Source of the DNA: Telmatospirillum siberiense
GTDB lineage: Bacteria; Pseudomonadota; Alphaproteobacteria; Rhodospirillales; Magnetospirillaceae
Reading direction: 5' to 3'
NCBI RefSeq assembly: GCF_002845745.1
Contig: NZ_PIUM01000024.1
Location: forward strand, 39,877 to 103,876
Length of the DNA: 64,000 nucleotides
In this document: piece by piece, positions 1-10,911 of the stretch
Layout of the letters: each line of letters begins with the position of its first letter
How positions within the stretch are numbered: the first letter of the stretch is position 1
Program-made: the position numbers and the translations under genes
The notes under the pieces: model-generated
Seen by the model: the letters and a program-made list of their open reading frames with translations, nothing else
Told to the model about the DNA's origin: nothing
Database searches by the model: none

Positions 1-235
1 CCATGTATTTTTGCAGCGAATCGATGTCGTGATCGGCATAATATCCGTTGGCTGTTTTCGCGTGGTCGACGGCCTGCCAGGCTTGGCCGAGGGCGATCAG
101 CGCCTGATGCGCCGCATGGGCGTGATCGTGCCCGATTTGATAATGCTTCGAGGCCTCCCGGTGATATCGCGCCGCCGCCTCGTGATGACTGACAGCGGAT
201 CTATGATGTTCCGCGGCCCGATGTTCTTCGGCCAT
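1..235 (-). CDS. His/Ala-rich small protein, C-terminus cut by window edge
   Basis: An open reading frame on the minus strand starts at ATG 235 and runs off the left edge without a stop. The visible 78 residues are rich in His and Ala (MAEEHRAAEHHRSAVSHHEA at the N-terminus) with regularly spaced HxxAA and HHxxA patterns, and are probably helical. No domain is recognised. It resembles the small His/Ala-rich protein at 19664-19861, which has the same HEAA pattern, so the two are likely paralogues. A copy of the shared 17-bp promoter motif lies 68 bases upstream in the correct orientation, with TAAGCT as a possible -10. The start is preceded by GGTGA. The function is unknown; His-rich helices could bind metal or buffer, but that is speculation. 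Confidence 0.6.
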   Translation of the reverse strand, partial: MAEEHRAAEHHRSAVSHHEAAARYHREASKHYQIGHDHAHAAHQALIALGQAWQAVDHAKTANGYYADHDIDSLQKYM

Positions 236-302
236 GATGTCACCGATTGTTTGTTTCCATATATTGTTGAACACAGCTTAGATCGCTGAACGATCCCAGA
301 AG

Positions 303-319
303 AGGACCGGAAAATACCT
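303..319 (-). promoter_or_regulatory. Shared 17-bp promoter motif, copy 1
   Basis: On the minus strand this reads AGGTATTTTCCGGTCCT. TAAGCT follows 22 bases after it. It points at the His/Ala-rich gene starting at 235. It deviates from consensus at TTCCGG. Confidence 0.55.
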
Positions 320-355
320 AGTGCATTGAATCATTCGAGTGATTCAATGCACTAG
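318..355. repeat. Perfect palindrome (16-bp arms, 6-base loop)
   Basis: The arms CTAGTGCATTGAATCA and its complement surround the loop TTCGAG. The palindrome sits directly upstream of promoter motif copy 1 and overlaps it by two bases, as palindromes do at several other copies. It could be an operator, a transcription insulator or part of an interspersed repeat. Confidence 0.7.
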
Positions 356-494
356 AGTCTGCAAGAGCGAAAAAGCTCCGCTTTTTCATCGCTCGAATGC
401 CGTTCGGGCTGTCGTGCATTGACGAAATCGCCGTATTTTTTGTTTGTGTCAATACACTCGCATTTCCCGCTCAATGAGTGCTTCGTTTTCTCCA

Positions 495-582
495 TCGTTG
501 GCGCGAAGCCCAGAGTTTTGGAGAAATCCGCCCGGCGATTGAGGGCTCGGTGATCGGTTTCGATCACCGAGCCCTGGTATAA
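495..582. repeat. Composite palindromic intergenic repeat; likely BON gene terminator
   Basis: This block shares its layout with 30790-30886: a GCCATCGTTGGCGCGAAGCC segment, then CGCCCGGCGATTGAGGGCT, then a hairpin. The hairpin at 543-574 has 14-bp arms (GGGCTCGGTGATCG) and the loop GTTT. It lies just past the stop of the minus-strand BON gene and may end its transcript. A weaker inverted repeat, CGAAAAAGC/GCTTTTTC, lies nearby at about 368-388. Confidence 0.65.
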
Positions 583-597
583 GAGACATCCATCTCG

Positions 598-1245
598 TCA
601 ACTGACTTGGATATTGTTTTCGACATAGGTTGTGCCGGGCGTGGCCCATGCGGTGGATCCGGCGATCGATCGTTCCGTCCATTCGTGAACGGTCCCGCTC
701 AGTTCCACGCTACCATCCTGGACGACCACCGAGATTGACTTCGGATTGAACCATGACCGATGCAACGCAACCAAAATCTTGTCCCTGATGTTTGTCGCGT
801 TCGGCTTCACCTTGAGACTTATCTCGTTGGTGACGCCGATCACGCCGAAAAGTCCGCCCACATCCCGGGCCGCGGCCTCCCGCTGGAAATGCCATTCGAC
901 TTCGCCGCTCAGGTTAACCCAGCCATTCTCAACCTTGATCTTGACGGCATCGACGGGAATGGATGAATCCCAAGACAGGTGATGGACGGCCGCTGTCGCG
1001 ATCTCCTCGTCGCCCCGCTTGATTTCGTTGGGCAGGCGAACTTCTATTTCCTCGGCGACGGCCTTGACATCCTTCACCCGGGCTGCCGCTTTCTCCGCGG
1101 CGCTCTTCTCGGCATAGCTTGCGACGTGACCCGACAGCGTCACCACGCCGGCATTGGCGGTGACGCCGATATGAGCGGCGTTTACGCTGGGCTCCCATTT
1201 CAGTTCGTCGAGCACGGATTGTTTCAGCACAGCGTCGTAGGACAT
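598..1245 (-). CDS. BON-domain protein (three BON repeats)
   Basis: A 215-residue protein made of three BON (OsmY-like) repeats at about residues 3-70, 77-145 and 150-214, each with the pattern V.L.G.V....E...A...A. BON proteins of this kind are linked to osmotic and envelope stress and are thought to bind membranes or phospholipids. No signal peptide is visible at the chosen start, so it may be cytoplasmic. The start ATG 1245 is chosen because GGAG lies 8 bases upstream and homology begins there; the frame stays open to about 1311 but the extra residues look non-homologous. Promoter motif copy 2 lies about 110 bases upstream. It stands alone, with a hairpin just after the stop. Confidence 0.88.
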   Translation of the reverse strand: MSYDAVLKQSVLDELKWEPSVNAAHIGVTANAGVVTLSGHVASYAEKSAAEKAAARVKDVKAVAEEIEVRLPNEIKRGDEEIATAAVHHLSWDSSIPVDAVKIKVENGWVNLSGEVEWHFQREAAARDVGGLFGVIGVTNEISLKVKPNATNIRDKILVALHRSWFNPKSISVVVQDGSVELSGTVHEWTERSIAGSTAWATPGTTYVENNIQVS

Positions 1246-1352
1246 TTCGGATTCTCCATCCGGGTGAATTTGAGCCTTCCCGCGCTTCAAGCACCCGCAC
1301 GCGGGTCTCAAGCCGGTGACGGCCGACTATCCTCCACGAGGAGCACGAACAC

Positions 1353-1369
1353 AGGATCGGAATCTACTT
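1353..1369 (-). promoter_or_regulatory. Shared 17-bp promoter motif, copy 2
   Basis: On the minus strand it reads AAGTAGATTCCGATCCT, preceded by AAT so that the left part is ATAAGTAG. ATAGTC follows after 22 bases. It points at the BON-domain gene. Confidence 0.7.
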
Positions 1370-1378
1370 ATTCCAACT

Positions 1379-1456
1379 CTCGGTGATCGGAACCGATCAC
1401 CGAGCCCTCAATGGGCCAGACCAAGTCTCGATGAGTCATCCTCATCGAGACTTGGT
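1379..1456. repeat. Two adjacent palindromes of the interspersed repeat family
   Basis: The first palindrome (1379-1404) has 12-bp arms CTCGGTGATCGG around AA. The second (1420-1456) has 16-bp arms ACCAAGTCTCGATGAG around TCATC. Variants of both occur at 543-574, 15574-15620, 30765-30890 and 58719-58759, always between genes. Confidence 0.75.
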
Positions 1457-1906
1457 ATTAGAGTCTGATCTGGGCAAAGCATTGCTCCGGATCAGCGGGA
1501 CTCTTCTCGTCGAGTTGGTTGGTTATCCCGATGAATCTGGCAGGCGAAACCGGCCTCTTATCCGTTAATTCCGGCGTTGCCTCAACTGAATGTCGCGGGC
1601 TTTTTCATAAGCGATGGATGGAAGCCTGGCGATTGCGCCGGTGATTGCCGTCGATAGGTATTATCCGAATCTTCCGTCCCGACTTGGGCGGCGATTACTC
1701 TCAAAACTTCTTTGGCGGGGCGTTCGGCACCCAAAACCAGGCGCATGAGCGCAGCCATGGCCACATGACGAGCCCGCCAGACCCGCATGCGTCCCTCGAA
1801 GGCCGCTCCTTCGCGGTTGCCGGCGTTTCAGAATCGTCGGGATCAGCGCGCCGATGCTATCGGCGCCGTCGATTCCCGCCGAACAACAAATAAAGGGATC
1901 CCCGCC
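1457..1906. other. Intergenic region before the GMC dehydrogenase operon
   Basis: About 450 bases. The recognised content is promoter motif copy 3 at 1656-1672 and, near 1891-1897, a ribosome binding site TAAAGGG. A minus-strand frame at 1582-1788 (68 codons) has no recognisable homology and is not called. Confidence 0.5.
1656..1672 (+). promoter_or_regulatory. Shared 17-bp promoter motif, copy 3
   Basis: Reads AGGTATTATCCGAATCT; TACTCT follows 23-24 bases later. It is the weakest match of the set. It points at the GMC dehydrogenase operon, whose first start is 235 bases downstream. Confidence 0.45.
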
Positions 1907-2620
1907 ATGAAACCGACCGGAATCTCGCCGTCCCGCCGGGCCTTCCTGCGAACCGCCCTGGCCACCACCCCGGCGACGCTCGTCCTGGCACAACAGTTCT
2001 TCCACCCCTCGCTGGGTCTGGCCGCCGCAGAGACGGCCCCGAAAGCCTATCAGCCAGCCTATTTCACCGCATCGGAATGGGCGCTGCTGATGTCTTTGGT
2101 CGATCGCCTGATCCCGGCGGATGAAGAGGGGCCGGGCGCTTTGGAAGCGGGCGTTCCCGAATTCATCGATCGGCAGATGGGCGAACCCTACGGCTATGGG
2201 GCGCTTTGGTATATGCAGGGACCATTCCGGGACGCGCCGGCAGAATTGGGATACCAACTACCGTTCACGCCGCGCACGCTCTATCGTGCGGCATTGCCGG
2301 CTTTCGACAAGGCCGTCCAGGCCAGGTTCGGCAAAGGCCTGGTGGAACTCGACGAGCCGACCAGGGATGACGCCATCAGCCAGTTGCAACATGGGACGCT
2401 GACCATTGGCATTCTGCCGCCGTTGGTCTTCTTCGATCAGCTTCTCCAAAATACTCGCGAGGGCTATTTCTGCGATCCTGTTCATGGCGGCAATAAGGAT
2501 ATGGCCGCATGGCGGATGATCAATTTCCCGGGTGCGCGCGCCGATTATATCGACTGGGTTGAACAATACGGCCGGGAATATCCGTTCCGTCCGGTCTCGG
2601 TTGCCGTGACGGGGGGATGA
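1907..2620 (+). CDS. Gluconate 2-dehydrogenase subunit 3 family protein (Tat-exported gamma subunit)
   Basis: A 237-residue small subunit of a membrane-bound, periplasm-facing flavin dehydrogenase. The N-terminus carries a twin-arginine signal (SRRAFLRTA at residues 7-15) followed by a hydrophobic stretch and an Ala-rich cleavage region near residue 40. The rest matches the gluconate 2-dehydrogenase subunit 3 family, including the segment LVDRLIPADEEGPGA. This subunit is thought to carry its large partner through the Tat system as a complex. The start ATG 1907 has TAAAGGG 9 bases upstream; the longer open frame upstream lacks signal-peptide features. The stop is 4 bases before the large subunit. 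Confidence 0.9.
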   Translation: MKPTGISPSRRAFLRTALATTPATLVLAQQFFHPSLGLAAAETAPKAYQPAYFTASEWALLMSLVDRLIPADEEGPGALEAGVPEFIDRQMGEPYGYGALWYMQGPFRDAPAELGYQLPFTPRTLYRAALPAFDKAVQARFGKGLVELDEPTRDDAISQLQHGTLTIGILPPLVFFDQLLQNTREGYFCDPVHGGNKDMAAWRMINFPGARADYIDWVEQYGREYPFRPVSVAVTGG

Positions 2621-2624
2621 AATC

Positions 2625-4403
2625 ATGGCCAATCGCATCATGCCTCGAACGGACGCGGTGATCGTCGGATTCGGCTGGACCGGGGCGATCATGGCAAAGG
2701 AATTGACCGAAGCTGGCCTCAACGTGGTTGCCCTGGAGCGCGGCGCCTTCCGCGACACCTATCCGGACGGCGCCTATCCGAAAACTCTCGATGAGTTGAC
2801 CCACCTCCAGCGCTTCAAATTATTTCAGAATTTAGCGGTCAGTTCCTTCACCTTCCGGCATGGCGTCGCCGATCAGGCGGTGCCCTATCGGCAGATCGGG
2901 GCCTTCAAGCCCGGTGATGGCGTGGGGGGCGCCGGCCTGCATTGGTCGGGTCAGCATTGGCGGGTTCGTCCCGAGGAACTGGCGCTGCGCACCCGTTACA
3001 TCGAACGCTATGGCAAGGCCTTCATTCCCGATGGCATGACGATCCAGGATCATGGTGTCACTTACGAGGAACTGGAGCCGCATTTTGATTTTGCCGAAAA
3101 GGTCTTTGGCACCTCCGGCCAGGCCTATCGGGTAAAAGGGCAAGTCGTCGGCGACGGCAACCCGTTCGAGGCGGATCGCTCCGACCATTATCCGCTCCCC
3201 CCCCAGAAGACCCCCTATTCGGCGGCTTTATTCATGAAAGCCGCCAAGGAGGTTGGCTTCCACCCCTTCCTTCAACCATCGGCCAATGCGTCCGAAGCCT
3301 ATACAAATCCTTATGGATGTCAGATGGGGCCATGCACTTTCTGCGGCTTCTGTTCAGGCTACGCCTGCTACAATTATTCAAAGGCCTCGCCGAATGTGAA
3401 CATTCTGCCGGCCTTGCGCCAGTTGTCGAATTTTGAATTGCGGACCAACTGCAACGTCCTCCGCGTCACTCTCGACGCCGCCAAACGGCGGGCAACCGGC
3501 GTCACCTATGTCACGCCGAAGGGCGAGGTCGTCGAACAACCCGCCGATCTCGTCATCGTCAGCACCTTCGCCTACAACAATGCGCGGCTCTTCATGCTGT
3601 CCGGGATCGGCCAGCAATATGACCCCCGGACCGGCGAAGGCACGGTCGGCAAGAATTTCACCTACCAGACCATGGCGACGATCCGAACCTTCTTCGATGT
3701 CGGCAAGAATACCAACCCGTTCATCGGTTCCGGCGGCAATGCCGTCGCTCTCGACGATTTCAACGGCGACCATTACGACCATGGATCGCTCGGCTTCGTC
3801 GGCGGCGCGCCCGTCTGGTGCAACCAGGCGGGCACGAAGCCGATTTCCGGCATACCCGTCCCGGATGGCGTGCCGGCATGGGGCAAAAGCTGGAAGAAGG
3901 CGGTAAAGGACTCCTATGTCAACACGGTGTCCTTCGACGTGCATGGCACCAATATGGCCTATCGGGACTGTTATCTCGATCTCGATCCCGACTACAAGGA
4001 TCAGTATGGCCAGGCTCTGCTGCGTTTCACCTTCGACTGGAAGGCAAACGACATCAAGATGAGCCGTTACATCACCAGCAGGGCGCTCGACCTCGCAAAA
4101 GCGATGGGACCGAAGTCGATTCAGGTGGTGCAGAAGAACTTTGGCGACCATTTCGATACCAGGCCCTACCAAACCACGCATCTCGCCGGCGGCACGATCA
4201 TGGGGCTCGACCGCAAGACAAGTGTGCTGAACCGTTATTTGCAAAGTTGGGATGTCCACAACGTCTTTGCGCTGGGGTCCGGCGCCTTTCCGCAGGGGCT
4301 GGGCTACAACCCGACCGGCATGGTCGCCGCCCTGGCCTATTGGGCGGCGAAGGCGATCAGGAACGACTACCTCAAAGACCCCCGCCCGCTGATCGATGCG
4401 TGA
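2625..4403 (+). CDS. GMC-family flavin dehydrogenase large subunit (gluconate/fructose dehydrogenase type)
   Basis: A 592-residue GMC oxidoreductase, catalytic subunit of the three-part dehydrogenase. The FAD-binding site GFGWTG lies at residues 16-21 and the C-terminal GMC motif with LGYNPTG near residue 565. A Cys cluster (GPCTFCGFCSGYAC, about residues 236-249) matches the place where fructose and gluconate dehydrogenases of this type bind a [3Fe-4S] cluster. It has no signal peptide of its own, consistent with Tat co-export with the 1907-2620 product. The substrate is a sugar, sugar acid or polyol; the sequence alone does not settle which. Electrons would pass to the cytochrome c encoded next and then to quinone. 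Confidence 0.92.
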   Translation: MANRIMPRTDAVIVGFGWTGAIMAKELTEAGLNVVALERGAFRDTYPDGAYPKTLDELTHLQRFKLFQNLAVSSFTFRHGVADQAVPYRQIGAFKPGDGVGGAGLHWSGQHWRVRPEELALRTRYIERYGKAFIPDGMTIQDHGVTYEELEPHFDFAEKVFGTSGQAYRVKGQVVGDGNPFEADRSDHYPLPPQKTPYSAALFMKAAKEVGFHPFLQPSANASEAYTNPYGCQMGPCTFCGFCSGYACYNYSKASPNVNILPALRQLSNFELRTNCNVLRVTLDAAKRRATGVTYVTPKGEVVEQPADLVIVSTFAYNNARLFMLSGIGQQYDPRTGEGTVGKNFTYQTMATIRTFFDVGKNTNPFIGSGGNAVALDDFNGDHYDHGSLGFVGGAPVWCNQAGTKPISGIPVPDGVPAWGKSWKKAVKDSYVNTVSFDVHGTNMAYRDCYLDLDPDYKDQYGQALLRFTFDWKANDIKMSRYITSRALDLAKAMGPKSIQVVQKNFGDHFDTRPYQTTHLAGGTIMGLDRKTSVLNRYLQSWDVHNVFALGSGAFPQGLGYNPTGMVAALAYWAAKAIRNDYLKDPRPLIDA

Positions 4404-4413
4404 AGGAAAGCCA

Positions 4414-5688
4414 ATGACCGTCACCAGACCATGGGCCGCACTTCTTTTGTTTCTGGCGATCCCGGCGACCGCCCTGGCCGACGGCGACAGCGATCGCGCC
4501 CTGGTGGCGAAAGGCGAATATGTCGCCAGAACCGGAGATTGCCTCACCTGCCATACGGCGAAAGACGGCAAGCCTTACGCCGGGGGGCTGCCGATGCAAA
4601 CGCCGATCGGCATCATCTATTCGAAGAACATCACGCCCGACAAGGAAACCGGGATTGGCGACTGGACTTACGACACCTTCGCCCGATTGATGCGCACAGG
4701 CATTGACGATGAAGGGCATAGCTCCTATCCGGCCATGCCTTATCCATCGTTTTCACGCATCGGCGATGACGATCTGGCGGCGCTTTACGCCTATTTCCAG
4801 CATGGTGTCGATCCTGTCCGGCAGGCCAACAGAAAGTCGGAAATTCCGTGGCCCTTATCGGTTCGCTGGCCGCTTGGCGTGTGGCGGTGGGCCTTTGCCC
4901 CGGCGGTCCAGCCGTTCCAGCCGCCCCCCCAAGCCGATGCGCGGATCGCCCGCGGGGCCTATCTTGTGGAAGGACCGGGCCATTGCGGCGCCTGCCACAC
5001 GCCGCGTGGCTTGGCCCTGCAGGAAGAGGCCCTGAGCGATGCCGAAGGAAGCGACTATCTGTCGGGCGGCTCCGCGATCGATGGCTGGGTGCCGGTTTCG
5101 CTCCGCGACGAATATGGCGGCGGCCTGGCCGGTTGGAGCGCAAGCGATATCGTGGCCCTGCTGAAGACCGGCCGCAATACGCACGGCGCGACATTGGGCG
5201 GCATGAACGATGTCGTCGTCCATTCGACGCAATACTTCACCGACGAAGATCTTGTCAGCGTCGCCGCTTACCTGAAATCCCTGGCGCCGAACAAGGATTC
5301 CCCCCCCTTCCGATATGACGATACGGCGGCGAAGGCGCTTTTCAACGGTACTCCGCCGACAAAGGGCGCTCAAATCTATGTCGATCGCTGTGGCGGCTGT
5401 CACCGGACGGATGGGAAGGGCGCCGGAAGCGTGTTTCCCTCGCTCGCCGGCAATCCCATTCTCCAGACCGCCGATGCGACCTCGGCCATCAATATCGTGC
5501 TCGCCGGCGGTGCCGTGCCCGCCACGGCAACGTCGCCGTCGGTCTTCACCATGGCGCCCTATGCCGACGTCCTGACCGACCAGGAAATCGCCGATGTCGT
5601 GAGTTTCATTCAAACCAGCTGGGGCAATACGGGAACGGCGACCACTCGTGAGAAAGTCACCTCTCTGCGCAACACAAAAGCTCGGTGA
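4414..5688 (+). CDS. Triheme cytochrome c subunit of the GMC dehydrogenase
   Basis: A 424-residue protein with an N-terminal Sec signal peptide (hydrophobic core LLLFLAIPA, cleavage after ALA near residue 22) and three CXXCH heme sites: CLTCH (about residue 45), CGACH (about 190) and CGGCH (about 327). This is the usual layout of the cytochrome subunit of membrane-bound gluconate, fructose and alcohol dehydrogenases, which hands electrons to ubiquinone. The start ATG 4414 follows AAGGAAAG; an earlier in-frame ATG at 4396 overlaps the stop of the large subunit and is less likely. It is third in the operon, 10 bases after the flavin subunit. Confidence 0.92.
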   Translation: MTVTRPWAALLLFLAIPATALADGDSDRALVAKGEYVARTGDCLTCHTAKDGKPYAGGLPMQTPIGIIYSKNITPDKETGIGDWTYDTFARLMRTGIDDEGHSSYPAMPYPSFSRIGDDDLAALYAYFQHGVDPVRQANRKSEIPWPLSVRWPLGVWRWAFAPAVQPFQPPPQADARIARGAYLVEGPGHCGACHTPRGLALQEEALSDAEGSDYLSGGSAIDGWVPVSLRDEYGGGLAGWSASDIVALLKTGRNTHGATLGGMNDVVVHSTQYFTDEDLVSVAAYLKSLAPNKDSPPFRYDDTAAKALFNGTPPTKGAQIYVDRCGGCHRTDGKGAGSVFPSLAGNPILQTADATSAINIVLAGGAVPATATSPSVFTMAPYADVLTDQEIADVVSFIQTSWGNTGTATTREKVTSLRNTKAR

Positions 5689-5696
5689 GCAGGATT

Positions 5697-6392
5697 ATGA
5701 GCCGCGCCCACAAGGAACACCACCTTATCGCTCGGATCGGCTGGCTGCGGGCCGCCGTACTCGGCGCCAACGATGGAATCATCTCGACCGCCAGCCTGAT
5801 TCTAGGGGTGGCCTCGGCGGCCGGCTCCCGCAACGACGCCTTGATCGCGGGAGTGGCCGGCCTGGTCGCCGGCGCCATGTCCATGGCCGCCGGAGAATAT
5901 GTCTCCGTCAGTTCGCAATCCGATACCGAACACGCCGATCTTACCCGTGAGCGGCGGGAACTGGTGGCCACTCCCGATCTTGAAAAGGAGGAGCTCGCTC
6001 AAATTTATGTTGCTCGCGGCGTCAAGACACCGCTTGCCCGCCAAGTCGCCGGACAGCTTATGGAAAAAGACGCCATCGGCGCGCATGCTCACGACGAACT
6101 TGGCATTTCGGAGTCCAACACCGCTCGCCCCGTGCAAGCCGCCCTGACCTCGGCGGTGACCTTTTCCGTCGGCGCGGCCCTGCCGCTCGCATTGACGGCC
6201 GTCTCGCCGTCACCTTGGTTGCTGCCTGGCGTTTCCGCCGGTTCGCTGGTGTTTTTGGCGTTGCTGGGCATCATCGGCGCAAAGGCCGGTGGCGCGAACA
6301 TCCTCAAGCCGACCATCCGCGTGACCTTCTGGGGCGCGCTGGCCATGGCCTTGACGACGGGAATCGGCGCTCTTTTGGGAAAAGTCGTCTGA
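5697..6392 (+). CDS. VIT1/CCC1 family transporter
   Basis: A membrane protein of 231 residues with about five transmembrane segments. It carries the family signature GANDGIISTASLILG near residues 22-36 and the AAGEYVSVSSQSDTE segment near residue 65. VIT1/CCC1 proteins export or store iron or manganese, often by proton exchange. The reading frame opens at GTG 5685, which overlaps the cytochrome stop; ATG 5697 is chosen but its AGGA is only 2 bases away, so the start is uncertain. It is probably the last gene of the dehydrogenase operon, and a MITE begins 5 bases after the stop. Confidence 0.85.
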   Translation: MSRAHKEHHLIARIGWLRAAVLGANDGIISTASLILGVASAAGSRNDALIAGVAGLVAGAMSMAAGEYVSVSSQSDTEHADLTRERRELVATPDLEKEELAQIYVARGVKTPLARQVAGQLMEKDAIGAHAHDELGISESNTARPVQAALTSAVTFSVGAALPLALTAVSPSPWLLPGVSAGSLVFLALLGIIGAKAGGANILKPTIRVTFWGALAMALTTGIGALLGKVV

Positions 6393-6396
6393 GAGC

Positions 6397-6662
6397 GAGT
6401 GGCACCGGCGTCCCTGCCCATAAGCGCTAGCTTAACCCTCGCCCCTTGCGGGAGAGGGTGGCGAGCGTAAGCGAGCGGGTGAGGGGGGGGGCTTAGCGTC
6501 CGCGAGACATAAAGACCTGTTTGTTTCTGCACACTTTTTCCGCGCTCCCGCGCGTAAGTCCCCTCACCCCACTCGCTTACGCTCGTCCCCTCTCCCGCAA
6601 AGCGGGCGAGGGGAGATTTTTCTTAATCCGAGCGCTTATGGGCAGGGACGCCGGTGCCACTC
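6397..6662. mobile_element. MITE-like element, copy 1
   Basis: About 266 bases bounded by inverted repeats of about 30 bases. The left end starts GAGTGGCACCGGCGTCCCTG and the right end is its complement. Inside is a second inverted pair of the CCCTCACCCC/CTCTCCCGC type. There is no coding capacity. A related copy lies at 23848-24080. The outer ends match the first bases of the REP hairpins around the transposase at 60782-61231. It fills the space between the VIT gene and the convergent ldh, where it may also stop transcription. Confidence 0.75.
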
Positions 6663-6719
6663 TTTTTTCACACCCTCTTTCGCGGAAATGATGAAAAAAC
6701 CCAACCATCAGCCTCATTT

Positions 6720-9243
<2,524 letters not shown>

Positions 9244-9247
<4 letters not shown>

Positions 9248-10911
9248 GCCATCAGCATGGTGACATGAGCCCCCTGGTCGACATGACCCAACTCCGCATG
9301 GTGGGGCCGGCCCGCAGCAGCCAGCCGCGCTATGTCGACCTGCTGCCGCCTTGCAACAACGCCTGCCCCGCGGGCGAGGACATCCAGGGCTGGCTATCGC
9401 TCGCCCAAGCCGGGAAATTCCATGCGGCATGGCAGCATCTGGTCCGTGACAATCCCCTGCCCGCGGTCCATGGCCGGGTCTGTTATCACCTTTGCGAGAG
9501 CGCCTGCAATCGCGGCGAACTCGACACGTCGGTGAGCATCCACGCCATCGAACGCCTCCTCGGCGACAAGGCCGATGCCGAGAATTGGACGCTGCCGGTG
9601 GACGCGAAATCAAGCGGCAAGCGCGTGCTGATCGTCGGTGCCGGACCCAGCGGCCTCTCCGCCGCCTTCCATCTGACCCGGCTGGGGCATCACGTGGACA
9701 TTCACGAGGCGGGACCTCTTCCCGGCGGCATGCTGCATTTCGGCATTCCCGCCTATCGCCTGCCACGCGACGTCCTGATGCGGGAGATCGCCCGCATCGA
9801 GGCGATGGGGGTCAAAATCACCCTCGACCACAAGGTCGAGGATATTCTGGCCGAACAGGCGGCCGGCAAATACGACGCGGTATTCCTGGCGATCGGCACG
9901 CAAATAGGCAAGCGGAGCGATATCCCCGCGCGCGATGCGGCACGCGTGATCGACGCCATCACCCTGCTCCATGAGGTCGAGACCGGTGATTCTCCGCGTC
10001 TTGGCCGCCGCGTCATCGTTTACGGCGGCGGCAATACGGCGATGGACGCCGCCCGCACGGCCCGCAGGCTCGGCGCCGAAGAGACGCTGATCGTCTATCG
10101 CCGGGACCGGGTCCACATGACCGCCCAAGCCTTCGAATCCGCCGAGGCGCTGTCGGAGGGCATCAAGATCAAATGGCTCAGCACGATCAAGGAAATCGAC
10201 GGCGACGACATCACGGTCGAAACGATGCGGCTCGATGATCAGGGACGGGCTCAGCCGACCGGACAATTCGAGACCTTGACGGCCGACTCCGTGGTGCTCG
10301 CGCTCGGCCAACAGACCGAAAGCGGTTTTCTGAAAGGCGTGTCGGGCATCGCCTTCACGGCGGACGGCTCGCTCGTCGTCGACAAGGCGATGATGACGGG
10401 CCATCCCGGCGTTTTCGCCGGCGGCGACATGGTGCCCGGAGACAGAACCGTTACCGCGGCGGTTGGACACGGCAAAAAAGCCGCCCGCCACATCGACGCC
10501 TGGCTCCGGGGGGAAATCCGGCAGGTCGCGGCCCGGCATCCGATGGTGGGGTTCGATCAGCTCAAACTGCCGATCTACGCCGATGCGCCACGCTCGATCC
10601 AACGGGAAGTGGACGCGGAAAGCCGAATCGTCCGGGGATTTAGCGAAACCATGGACGGCCTTTCCGAGGCCGAAGCGCTTTACGAAGCGCAACGGTGCCT
10701 GTCCTGTGGGAACTGCTTCGAATGTGACAACTGCTTCGCCGCCTGTCCGGAGACCGCGATCATCAAACTCGGCCCAAGCCACGGCTACCGGGTGGACATG
10801 GCTTTGTGCACCGGCTGCGCCGTCTGTGTCGAGCAGTGCCCCTGCCATGCCATGGAGATGGTGCCCGAAATCATCCCCCAACCCACCAAGACCCTGGAAG
10901 CGGCCCAATGA
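9244..10911 (+). CDS. GltD-like NAD(P)H flavoprotein with C-terminal 2[4Fe-4S] ferredoxin domain
   Basis: A 555-residue protein related to the glutamate synthase small subunit and to the NfnB/PreT family. From N to C: an Fe-S binding helical domain (CNNACPAGEDIQ about residue 37, CYHLCESACNRGE about residue 81); an FAD site VGAGPSG (about residue 131); an NAD(P) site YGGGNTAMDAA (about residue 261); and two ferredoxin motifs (CLSCGNCFECDNCFAACP, about residue 485, and CTGCAVCVEQCP, about residue 522). The expected role is moving electrons between NAD(P)H and low-potential iron-sulfur carriers. It overlaps both neighbours by ATGA, so it is made together with the permease and PFOR and is a likely redox partner of PFOR. 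Confidence 0.9.

Noticed and set aside
1582..1788. 68-codon minus-strand frame upstream of the GMC dehydrogenase operon
   Set aside because: No family similarity or ribosome site is visible, and it overlaps promoter motif copy 3.
6410..6650. Possible CRISPR-like or tandem repeat structure in the MITE region
   Set aside because: The repeats are inverted, not direct, have no regular spacing and no cas gene is present.
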